Shown here: in pieces, positions 1-10,979 of the stretch | How the letters are laid out: every line of letters starts with the position of its first letter | How positions within the stretch are numbered: position 1 is the first letter of the stretch | Source: Phycomyces blakesleeanus NRRL 1555(-) | Taxonomy: Eukaryota > Mucoromycota > Mucoromycetes > Mucorales > Phycomycetaceae | Length of the DNA: 64,000 bases | Assembly (NCBI RefSeq): GCF_001638985.1 | Contig: NW_017265135.1 | Span: forward strand, 2,223,223 to 2,287,222 | Direction: 5' to 3' | The notes under the pieces: generated by a model | The model's input: only the letters and a program-made list of their open reading frames with translations | The model's database searches: none | What the model was told of the DNA's origin: nothing | Made by a program: the position numbers and the translations under genes

Positions 1-378
1 TTTTATCCGTTTTACCCCACATCATCTACAGACAATCATCAGCATCTTCAATCTTTTCGACACTTTTGGACCTTTGCTCTCGATTCCAGGTGGCTTACAC
101 CATTTGATGTTGATGAACAAAAACCGTGCCATGTTCCAATAGTTCTCACAGTAACCGGTGATAATTTAATTGACGAAAAAACTGATATTCTACCAAAGGA
201 AATTCAAATGGTTGCACCCGTTGTGCTCCCCCCGCGCAAGTATATATCCAATATTAAGCTTAATAGTCCAGAATATTGGCCTCTTTGTATCAATGTTGAC
301 GAGGATGGTGTCTATCAAAGATCAATCAGAAGTCGTGGAATATTATATGTACAAAAGAAAAAACGCCCATGTATGTAG
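1..378 (+). CDS. APC1: Anaphase-promoting complex subunit 1, C-terminal region (partial, 5' outside window)
   Basis: The frame is open from base 1 to a stop at 376-378. It encodes a stretch typical of the C-terminal third of APC1, the large scaffold of the cyclosome E3 ubiquitin ligase that drives mitotic exit. Landmarks are STDNHQHLQSFRHFW, a PCHVPI segment, a PxxLPP segment, LNSPEYWPL and ILYVQKKK, in the same order and spacing I know from animal and fungal APC1. In the family roughly 150-250 more residues follow this point. Here the frame ends at RPCM-stop. A canonical fungal donor, GTATGT, begins at 371, so the stop may lie inside an intron. However, I could not find the expected next block (a GxLSYxxDPxG-like motif) in 380-1000. 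The gene may be 3'-truncated or have an unusually long intron. Confidence 0.78.
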   Translation, partial: FYPFYPTSSTDNHQHLQSFRHFWTFALDSRWLTPFDVDEQKPCHVPIVLTVTGDNLIDEKTDILPKEIQMVAPVVLPPRKYISNIKLNSPEYWPLCINVDEDGVYQRSIRSRGILYVQKKKRPCM

Positions 379-2996
379 ATAATACTCCTTTTGGAATAAA
401 CTGAATAGTTATAAAGGCATGCAATGGCTTCTATATTATTATGTATACTATCCCATTTTCTATTACATTTGACAAAAAAACGAGCTAGCTTTTATTGAAA
501 ATAGACGCTACGTTACTAAAATCTTTATGCGAATCAAATAATTTCCTGGGTAAAGAACAAATACTCTTTTCCTAAGACAAGTCTTACACTTTGACATTAC
601 CACTTTGGTGTTTAAAGGAATGTATTAAAGTACATGGTCAAAATAAGCCGTACAATAAGCATATGATACCTGAGTAAATGCTAAGTGTCAAACTGTAGCC
701 TACTTCATTTTCGACTTTATTGTTTATTTCTTGTTTCTAATTTTATTATCAAACAAAAACCTACTGCCTTTTCACTTGCTATTCGCAAAGTGCTAAAATA
801 TTTCTCATATACGGGTAAATATATTAGCTATTTACGAATAACTAATGAAAATACAATAAACTACCACATCTCAGCAGTAATATATTTCGCTAGTATTTTT
901 CTACCGTGTTTCTACTAAAGATTGAGACTAATTAGAAAATGTTTTAGGCGAATCGAAGTGTAATTTTATATAATATGCTTACCTTTTGTGGACAGAACGA
1001 GAATGAAATTTAGACAAAGAGAAATTAGTTTTCAAAGTAGATATTTATCCAAACATTTTACCTGTAATTATCTAAATTCTTCAAAGATACAAACTGCTTA
1101 CGCTAGTGACGGGATTATTATTGTTATTTTTGCAGCATTAACATCTAGCTTTCACAGTGTCTTTTAGATTTTGGAGGACAGTAAAGAAAGGAAGACTTTA
1201 GATTGTCAAAAAGTTCAAATGTTCTTTTATAAAATAGCCACAATTTCTCTTTGTCTGGATTCCATTTTCGTTTTGTCTCAAGTAGAAACACTGTATTAGC
1301 GAAATAGATTCAATATAATTTAACGGTTAGATCTTTATGAGAATTACTCCGCTAGCATTCTTACTAAAAACACAATAACTGTATTTGATAATCAAATGAT
1401 TGAAAAGACTTTATTTTCTGTAGATCGTGGCTGGATCCCGCATACATAACGATATACTACTGGTGTGTAACTGTGGCTAGTAATCTGTTATAGAAATCAT
1501 CCGATATATATAAATAAATATATGTCTGTGTGTAGTAAAAATGTCTCAGTCTAATATATTTGCCACCTCCTCATATTAAAAAGGAAACATATGATTAGTT
1601 TAATGTATATATGATCTTTTATTAATTTTATTTTACTTTACATGTATCACTCATTAAAGCAGAGTTACACGTAATATTAGTCGGGAAAACGTACTTTTGT
1701 TAATACTCTATCCTTTGTACCGCTTGTTAAGACCATATGAATATAAAAATATTAGATAGTGATGATATAATACTTCTAAATGAATTGACTGCCAGTATAG
1801 TAATAATTGGTCTATAAATATCCCTTCATTATACTTCTTCCTCTTGGCAATATCAATTGATCCTCTTTACTTATATTGTGATATACAGTATTTAGTATAA
1901 CGATTATCTTCTCAATAGGTGTTTGGGTAAAATCTTTAAAGACAATGTATCAAGCTTTTGACTATATTTATATATCTTACAATATGATTTAATACTCAAT
2001 TTGGTATTTAGACCCTTGAAAAGGAGGTATCATGGTACTCTGATACTGTGATTACTGCTCTTCACTTTTAAGGAGACCTTTCCTTTTATTTGTCCTACAC
2101 TTTTATAAACCTCTTCATGAGCTCAAACTCATTTTCCTTGGTTATATAAATCCTAAAAATTCAATCGGATCCTAGAAACCTATAAAGAAATGACTAGACT
2201 GATTAAATTCTTGTGAGACAATCAAGAGAACCCTGTTACCTTTAGATTCTACAACTATAACATTAATAATATATATATGGCGAATATTTCTTCCAATTCT
2301 TCCAAAAGGTCTCCATATGCCTTTAATTCGCTTAGTTATACTAATAAGTATATTATCTTATTCTGGAATTTTTTTATGAGTCGTTGGTCTAAAGTGTTAG
2401 ATCGAAATTGATAAAGTCTAAATGTGGATATCAGTGGCGCTCACCACCTTCATCTTAAACGATACATGCATTAAACACAGAGTTATAAATATAGAGGTAT
2501 AAGAATGGCATTGTTGTGCAAGAAGCGGAATAGACAATAATCAATTCAATAAGCGCGTATTCGTTCGCATTTTCCTTGGTCCATTGGATACTTCATGGAC
2601 TGATTAGATAGATCTTTCTACTTATTCCCAAATCTATTTATTTCGCATTCTACTGTTAACACCACTAGAGCAAATTTTATATATGAGCTGCTTCAATTCA
2701 TATCACTCAATGACATTGAAATTATTTTTTGTGTTTGTACATATCACGAGGAAATGAGTGAAAATAGGACGATTGCACGCAAAAATCGATTCTGTGACTC
2801 AAACCTTTGCTCTCTCCACTGTCTTTGTCTACAATATCAACTATCTGTGTGCCAAAAATGATGTGTATATCAAAGACACCTTGGCTTTGTGACATCACAT
2901 GTTACACAAATGTACATCACTAAAGATGAATGAACAAAGGCGCCCTGAACTTTATTTCTCCATTCATTCCCCCTACTATTCATATGTACAGCTCTC
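379..2996. other. Intergenic, AT-rich; no convincing gene
   Basis: No conserved coding frame was recognised in these 2.6 kb. If APC1 is intact its last exon or exons should lie here, but I could not identify them. A short block at about 1180-1255 resembles part of the Harbinger-like element at 8630-9167. It shares ACTTTAGA, GTCAAAAAG, TCAAAT and CCACAATTT in the same order, so it is probably a fragment of a related element. The last 200 bases before 2997 probably hold the promoter of the RhoGEF gene. Confidence 0.5.
1178..1256. repeat. Dispersed repeat fragment related to the 8630-9167 element
   Basis: About 75 bases align by eye with about 9020-9095: a run of actttaga, then gtcaaaaag, tcaaat, a short gap, and ccacaattt. 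I saw no terminal inverted repeats flanking this copy, so it looks like an eroded internal fragment. The similarity is visible but was not scored. Confidence 0.4.
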
Positions 2997-5900
2997 ATGA
3001 TTCCACAACACTCAAAACCCGTTAGCGAACCGCCCGGATCGCCTGCTCTAGAAGCACTCTATCAAGATCTCGATTCATTTATCAACGAACTAGCAGGAGA
3101 GTTACCTGATAGCTTAGATCACTGCAACAAAAAGATGACTTTAAATTTCGATGAATCATCAGAATTGGTAAGACAAATCTCTTTGCAACATTGAATTACT
3201 CATGACCACAAGATGATCAGAAATCATAATATCATTTGCAACCAACAAATAATTTTCTTTTAAAAAAATCGTTTTAGGATTCAATTGCGAAATATGTCAA
3301 AGATTCTGAACAATCAGACTCGTGGTGTTCTGATCACGATGATACAGTATATACTCGATCCAGTATAACAGATTCAATGCAAGAATCTATAGAACCAAAA
3401 CCAAAACCGTTAAAATCGACTTCTGAGGAAACATCGTGGCGTAAACCTAGTATTCAATTGGAAAGAGAGAGCTCCGAGACAGACGATGATGGTTATGAGA
3501 GCGAAGAATATCGATGGACACCTCACCTCAAAAACGACAATTCCAGTACCTTCCGATCTGATAACTCCCTCTCACCACCTATATCCCCTTCTTTACTTGG
3601 CATCACTCAGCCACGTTCTTTTACATTAGCATCTAGAGAAACCGAACAATCCGGTACATCTTCCCAAAGCCTTTCTCAAGTCAGGAAGTTTACTCGTAAA
3701 ATTGGAACGCCTCAAACAGGAATATTTACTACTCGATCAAGTTCACTAAACCGTCAAGCATCTGAATCATCTGTCCGTTCGGGTGGATTCTTGCCAAGTT
3801 TACGTTCAAACCATAAAGGCTTCACTACTCCTACATCGCCACTAGCTATGAATGTTCGTATGGGAACATATGAACCGTTGTTGTCGGGTAACGAGACTTC
3901 AATACAGATGACATTCCCACATTACGCATTTTTCTCCGAACTGGGAGAGAACTTTGTTTCAAAAGTTATCTCCCTTACAGAGACTAGAAGAATATTTTCA
4001 TCGACTGAGTACCCAAATAGTTTTACAGGAGCAGAAGCGGTGGTAAGAAAAGCCCGTGTTGTCCAAAAGATCTTCCATACTCCTTGTACAATTGGTATTA
4101 ATTGATGCTTTACGGGTAGTTTATTATTCGCATTCTTCTTCCTACGGGTTTACCAGAAGGATTATATTCAAAGGTTGCAAGAGCGCTCATGCACATCAGA
4201 CCTCCCCTGATTATTCCACTTGCCTACTCAGAGAAGTCGCAGCGACGAAATACGCTTTACAACTCATCTTCAGAAGTGTATGACCTAGTGGAAGAAACTA
4301 TACAACAAGGAATTCCCCAGGGAATTTATACCCCTCTTACACCTTGTTATACAAATACATGCCTTCCTGGACAAGGCGGCTGCTATTCATATTCTTGTCC
4401 AAACAGAGACATCGATATGTCTGATACCTCTGATAAATCTGTAAATATGCAGATACCTCAATACTAAAAAGTAAATTCTCTGATTTATGTCAACCTCATT
4501 TTAGGAAAAGTCTGGTGGATTAAAGCGACGGGACTCTGCTGCTTCATCAAAAGCTTCATCTTATGATGCGGTAAGGTTCAAGGAGTTAGACCAAGGATAT
4601 TAGGTCTATTATTTTTTCAGGGGGTCTCATGCAAAATCCCTTTTAAAAATAGACCCTTTCGCGTGCCTGGTCTGCAACTGTAGCAAAAGAGGTCCTTCAA
4701 AGTACGCCTAGCGCTGAAATTGGACGACAGGAAGCAATTCATGAAATAATTTACACTGAAGAAGATTATGTGCGAGATCTTAAGCTATTAGATGAGGCAA
4801 GTATTATAATTAAAAGTGAAAATATAATACGCAAAGGACAATCTAGATTAAACTGCGTACATTGGTTTATTATTAGTTATATGCTCAACCTCTCCGTATT
4901 GCTCCGTGCATTGCAGAGGATTATCGGGAAGAGTTTTGCGATAATGTATTCAACAACTATCTTGAATTACTCGACCTCCATACAAAACTTTATCAAGACC
5001 TTCGAGACCACCAGAGTTTATGTCAATCACAAGACAATAGCGGTTTTGTTGATCGTGTGGGTGATATTTTTCTCCGTCACCTTCCTGGATTTATGGCTCT
5101 TTATTCAAGATATGGACCACATGTTGTATTGGCTGAGTATGCGATCAAGAAAGAAACACAGGACAACATTCTGTTTCAAAACTTTATTCAGAATACAGAG
5201 CGCAAGGAAGAATGCCGTAAACTTCCTTTCAGGCATTTTATTATTCTTCCTGTTACTCGTCTCCAAAGATATCCTTTACTTGTTGGAGCTATTTTAAAAA
5301 AGACACCTGAGGACCACCCAGACAAAAAGGATCTCCTGGAGTGTTCAAATATGCTCAAGGCCATTGCCAACAAAATGGACTCTGAGACAGCCAACACCAA
5401 GATGACTTTGAGGATATATCAGATAAATGATCACATTCGTTACAAAACAGGAGAGCCTCACGATCTGCAACTGACTAAAAAAGGAAGAAAGCTTTTGTAT
5501 GAAGGGATATTGACACGTCGATCACATATGGTTGTAGAATCAACAGAGCTCAGGGTTTTCTTGTTTGATCATATGTTGTTAATGACAAGAGAGAGGAAAG
5601 GAAACGATGGAGAAGATGAATACCAAATCTCAAAACGGCCAATTCCTATGGAATTACTACACGTCCAAGAAGCCACAGAAGGATTCTCGATTGGCTTAAG
5701 GTCTATGGCTAGTACATACCCCAACGCTACAAGTCCCGGATTAAACCTTGGTACATCATTCGGGAGCCATTTCCCGATCCTGATCCATCATTTAGGCCGA
5801 CTTGGTGGAGATCATCTTATGTATGCTGAAAGCGCAGAAGCAAGGATGAAATGGAAGCACAAAATTGTGGAAGCAAAGATAGCAATGGAGAAAGCCAATA

Positions 5901-7299
5901 GTGACCGAGAAGTGTTTACTATCCGATCTTTAAGAGACGCATCTTTCATTGGATCTACAGGAATAGGCAGTGGTGCAAATCATGGAAAGGTGACATGTTC
6001 TGTACCATTCTGTAAGTAGTTATATGATTGATGTATATTATAAAATAATAATGTGTATGTGACTGTATCAATTATTTTTAGTAGGAGCAACAGGCTTTCA
6101 AATGATTGCAGTGGGTACAGTCAGTGGTATTTGGATGGGAATGGAAGGAGACACAAATGATATGCAACAGGTTCTGTCATTACAAGATGTTTGCCAAATT
6201 GCAGTTCTCGAAGAAGAGCACATTTTGATGGTACTTGCAGGTTTGTAATGCAGAAATTTGGAAATGTGCTATACAAACGTTGACCTGTGATTTTATTTAC
6301 TTAACTTCAATTTAGACAAGACGTTGATAGCATATTCACTTGGAGCACTTGATCCAAAGTCACCGCATAAAACAAATGAAAAGCCGAACCAAAAGGTTGC
6401 CCAGCACATCAGCTACTTCAACGCAGGCGTATGTAATAACAGAACTTTAGTTATTGCTATGAAGAAGCGAGGAACAGATAGTCATTTCAAAGCATTTGAG
6501 CCTACATGCGGCGATCTCAGAAACCCAAGCAATGCAAAATATCTCACTACAAAGACAGGTTTCTTTTCTAAAGCACCTTCTTGGTTTAAAATTTACAAGG
6601 TAAAGTATACATATATGTATAAGTGTTAAATATTATCAAGACTATTTTTTATACTTAAATCATTATTTGGTTAGGAATTCTACATTGGTACAGATTCATT
6701 TGCTGTTCATTTCTTGAAAGCAAGAGTTGTGGTAGTATGTTCACGCGGGTTTGAGATCATCGATCTTGAAAAACTCAATCTCAATCGAAATCTTCCCGAT
6801 CTCAATAATCCAGCCTTTGAATTTGTACAAATACGTGGTGAAGATGTGAGACCACTCGCTATGTTCCGCTGCAAGGATCATTACTTGTTGTGTTATAACG
6901 AATTTGCATTCCGTGTCGACAACCATGGCTCATTTATTGAAGAAAACTATTCTTGTTTAACTTGGGAAGGTGATCCTCAAGCTGTTGCATTCTGTTATCC
7001 TTATGTGGTCGGGTTTGACTCACGATTTGTTGAAGTCCGTGATGTTATCACTGTGAGTTTAAGAAATTACATATAAACAAGTGAAATATTTCGCACCAAT
7101 AGATAGCAATAATAATAATAATAAACTCTTCTTTTTTTAGGGGGAGCTGGTACAAACTCTTGCTGGTGAACATATGCGATGTCTGCAATTCAGTAGCGAT
7201 GCACTGACACCTATTATACATGGGTGTATGGTACACCCTTTCAAGCCTGACTATCAATATATTTTCCAGCTCCAAGCAAAGTTCGCGCCGACTCTCTAA
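2997..7299 (+). CDS. Rho guanine nucleotide exchange factor, DEP-DH-PH-CNH (Rom1/2-like), copy 1, possibly damaged
   Basis: Predicted activator of Rho1-type GTPases in the cell-wall integrity pathway at the plasma membrane. Domain order: Ser-rich N-terminus; DEP (HYAFFSELGENFVSKVIS, then EYPNSFTGAEAV, then PLIIPLAYSEKS); DH (EAIHEIIYTEEDYVRDL, LPFRHFIILPVTRLQRYPLL); PH (from LLYEGILTRRSHMVVEST); C-terminal CNH ending in a GELVQTLAGE tail. Proposed exons: 2997-3167, 3278-4042, 4120-4440, 4505-4570, a disturbed region at 4621-4916, then to 6011, 6082-6240, 6316-6599, 6675-7052 and 7141-7299. Near 4665 the motif PFRVP is in a different frame from the following WSATVAKEVL. Between 4800 and 4877 no canonical splice keeps the conserved AQPLR helix in frame. 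This could be real decay, sequence error or unusual splicing. It is convergent with a paralogue ending at 10980. Confidence 0.85.
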
Positions 7300-8629
7300 T
7301 AGACGCATTCAAACGTAAAATTTATACACACATACACATACAAACTCACTCACTTACACTCACAATTCCTTAAAAACGTCTCATATGGTGAATATACTAG
7401 CACTTACCCTTCTAACCCCAAAAAACGGCGTTCTTATTATATTTATCTGTGGTTCTTAGAGATATTATTCAACCCTTTTCTAGTTGACCTCTTTCTATAT
7501 ATTCATTCCTTTGTATTTAAATAGCGTATCTGCTTTAAGCATCCCCTCCTTTTAATTATTGGTATTACAATATATATTTTAAAAAAATCGCTTATACCAA
7601 ATTTCTGACTTCTGTTTTTGTATGTATGTATGTATGTATATATACATGTATTTTATTTGTTTCGTAAAAAGGTACAATATTTTTACTAATGTTTCGAACA
7701 TAAAAAAAGTCCAGACCTTAGACAAAATAATAATAATATCAATATTGTTTTGATACTTACAGTGTATAAAGATTTATTGTACTTATAACTACAGCGGACT
7801 GATTTTTTTTCTTAAATCTAATACTGCCTACTGGAGGGGAAAATAGCCTTATTTTATAGTCTATCTGTACCGCTAGTTTCTGGCTTTAACTTTTGACAAA
7901 GCTTCTAAAATGTCCTTGACCTTTTTTAAGTAGCTATTTGGTTACTTGTGTAACGCCATATCTTCTTTTATAGGGTGTACTCCATTCGTGCATACAGTAC
8001 ATCATGTCTCAACAGCTAGGATCAATCAGCAGGCACTTGTAAGCACCAGCTAACAGCTTTTCCTTTTCAATTTGTCCACATACTCGGATTGTTAATCTTC
8101 AACTTCTGTAGCCTTCAGTCTGCCACTACCACCAATCCATTTATTCTTTGTTTCGTAATTATGTATGATGGAGTGAAGGTTTTTCATAAATTAAAGCGGT
8201 TTAATGTCTTGCTTTGATTGACGTCCCAATATTGAACGGATTTATAGCACGATTTAAGGGATTCAACTGGACCAGATTTACAGTTATATTAATCATTTTG
8301 CGAATTGGTAGTCAGGAAGGTATGAATTGAATAAATCGTGAATGGTGTCATTTTCTGAAGGAATACGAAGGTTTTCTTTTTTTTTTCGTAAAATATCTAC
8401 GGTTCTTAAGAACATGGTAATCCTTACCTTGATGTATTAATTGGTGATCTTCTTTAATACGATTACAATGTCGTTTACGGAATGGCTTTTACTTCTCGTT
8501 TCATCATCAAAGGCAGCAATTATTTCTTCTTTCTTCAAAATTATGTTTAAGAACATACTTGACTTGCTTTCAAAATAAACGGAGACCCCGTTTAAGTATG
8601 AAGTACTGATTTATACTGTCTCGTAGTTA

Positions 8630-9167
8630 GAGCATCTGCAGCGGTTACATTAAAATTAATTTTTGCGACTGTTTTAATGTAGATTCCGAAATGTTCTCAA
8701 AAGAATCGTCTGCAGCGGTTACATACAGACAACATTATAGATAATGTAGTCCATTTTTAAGGTCAGGAACATTACATGTAGTGTTACATTATAAATTGAT
8801 ATTATCTTTTTGAATTGTTTCCTTCCCTTTCACATCCTTTGTTAAAGCGAACAATGGTCTATAGAAATGAGCAAAGAAATTCTCGCAAATTATGCTAACT
8901 ATTAATCTTACAATATTGAAATTATTAAATTCATATTTTTAATGTATCTATAGAGAACAAATGTTCAATAAGATAAATTTTAAGAAAAAGAATATGAACA
9001 AGATCATTAGTGAAGAACTGGAAACTTTAGACAGTCAAAAAGCTCAAATTGTTCCTTTGTAATGTAACCACAATTTGGCAATCTGTTTTTAACTGGTATT
9101 TAATCCCTGGGGGGACTATACTACACTATATATAATGTTTTCGATAATGTAACCACTGCAGTTGCTC
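8630..9167. mobile_element. Harbinger/Tourist-like MITE with TTA target duplication
   Basis: The ends form terminal inverted repeats. The left end is GAGCATCTGCAGCGGTTACA (8630 on). The right end, read on the other strand, is GAGCAACTGCAGTGGTTACA (from 9167 down). They differ at two positions over the first 20 bases and continue TTA. Both ends are flanked by TTA (8627-8629 and 9168-9170), the 3-bp target duplication typical of PIF/Harbinger elements. The GAGCATCT start also matches that superfamily's common terminus. The element is about 538 bp with no transposase frame, so it is non-autonomous. The terminal motif TCTGCAGCGGTTACAT recurs internally at about 8710, suggesting a nested or duplicated end. 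Confidence 0.75.
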
Positions 9168-9477
9168 TTAGCTATTTGTTGAGCATACTTCAGCTCTGTT
9201 GACTTTAAAAAAGAGTATTGGCAATATATATGTATATCTATGCTTTTTAATAAAATGCCTATAATTTCTTGGTATGGCTTATATTTTATAATAAGTGATA
9301 TAATCCTTTCTCGATCAAAATTAACCTTTGCAAAATCCTCCAGATTGAAGTTGGGGCCGTCTTCTAATTTTTAGGTAAATATATAATTCAAAAACGCACA
9401 AGTGTGCAGTACAAGAGTATGGACTCTTACTACAAGAGTCCTAAGTTGAGGAATACATTGTACTTTCTATACAATAG

Positions 9478-9791
9478 GGTGTTTCAACAGTTTTAGATGT
9501 TTAGATTTTACTTTTGCGGTGGTTTAATTTGTTAAATGATTGGCTCTTACTAATCTAAATTTGAGATATTTTCAATCTATAAACAACTAAGGATTACCCT
9601 TAGTTGTTTATAGAATGCAAATTTAGATTCTCCAATTTTGCCTATGAATATTTCATAAGAAAATAAAATTAAGAGTAAAAGGAAATACGAAAGCTTTCTA
9701 CAGCTTTATTTTCATATCAATTATCATTGGCTCACGTATTGAGTTACCGCAAAAGTAAAATCTAAATATCTAAAACTGCTGAAACACCCTG
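9478..9791. mobile_element. Long-hairpin MITE
   Basis: The outer arms are inverted copies: GGGTGTTTCAACAGTTTTAG on the left, and on the right, read in reverse, GGGTGTTTCAGCAGTTTTAG. The match continues through ATTTTACTTTTGCGGT for about 45 bases. At the centre, near 9578-9615, a second inverted pair (tataaacaactaagg / ccttagttgtttata) closes the hairpin. Further inverted blocks (aatctaaatttg / caaatttagatt) lie between. The whole element of about 314 bp could fold on itself. It carries no coding frame. No clear target duplication was found. A TA abuts the left end, but the right flank is TGATA. Confidence 0.7.
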
Positions 9792-10979
9792 ATATCAGCA
9801 GTTGAACTTTTGGGCTACTTTAATTTTTAGAGGCAGTTCCATAATAAAAGAAAAAAGTTTAGTTAACATTACTTTTTAATCTTCTTTCCATTATCACTGA
9901 CAGATTGTATTTTGTATACCAGGTGTCTGTTTATAGAAGACTGAGCATAATGCATGTATTATACTTAATTCTTTTTATTCAATAAGACACAAAGCAGCTG
10001 CACCGAATTCAATCGAGGAGTTCTGGCCTGTCTGGAAGAGCAAGCTAAAGAGAGAAATATTGGTTAATAAAGACAATAACTAGCTGTATCAAAGATGTTT
10101 GCAATCAGGTACCCATTAGTGAAATACAAGTGTTATTCAAGCACTCTTCGGAGAGATTAGATAACTGCTGGGAGCGCAAGCCTTTGTAGTCTTTTATTTT
10201 GCTTTTATTCTTACTTTTCTTTCTTTTTATTACATATTTCTATTCAGGAATGGTTTTTAACAAAGAGTTTTGAGTTAAATGCTAAATTTCTCTTGTTGGA
10301 ATATGATACACTGTCAATCGATTTAAAGACTCAAGTTGATATATATCAGCAGTGAGGCTTCTTTCATTTAGCATTTATTTATCACCACTGATCAGTCCTT
10401 TCTGGATCAATATCTAAAGACTCAATTACACACACTGAAACATTTTGAATTTGTATTTATTTGAAAGTATTTGATTTTTATTTTAAGGTAGAAAGCATAA
10501 TATACTTGGGTTATTTTCAATAGACTATTTGCGATTGCGCATGTAAATGAGAAAATAGTCAAGTATTTTGAGTTTTAGCGTTAATTCATAAATTTTGAAA
10601 GCAATATATATATATATATACGAAGTATTAATGCTGCTATTTTCGCGCGTGTAAATGTGTGTGTATGAGGAGTGGTTACTAATTGAGGGTATAAATTACA
10701 TAAAGGCCACAGGATTATGTCGAAAAAAAAAGATGGTATGAATCTAAAGATAGCCAATTTGTTTAGAAGAAATGGTAATCAAGTAGGTAAGCAAGATAAA
10801 ACAGAATAAAAAGAAAGTGAATGTATAATAACGTAAGGCTTTAGATAGAGTAATGATGACAATGGTAAAGAATTCGAAATGAATTAAAATTGGTATACGA
10901 TATACAGTCAGCAATAAAAGTAACACTTCTTTGAGTATTGGACTTGTATACATGAAATATTAAAATCTTGTCTCGGTTT

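Larger units (their letters stand above)
7300..10979. other. 3.7-kb region between convergent RhoGEF genes
   Basis: It holds the 3' flanks of both RhoGEF genes and no protein-coding gene that I recognise. It is occupied by two non-autonomous transposons (8630-9167 and about 9478-9791, listed separately) and short microsatellites, including a GTAT run near 7620 and an AT run near 10602-10620. The rest is AT-rich and unremarkable. Confidence 0.6.
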
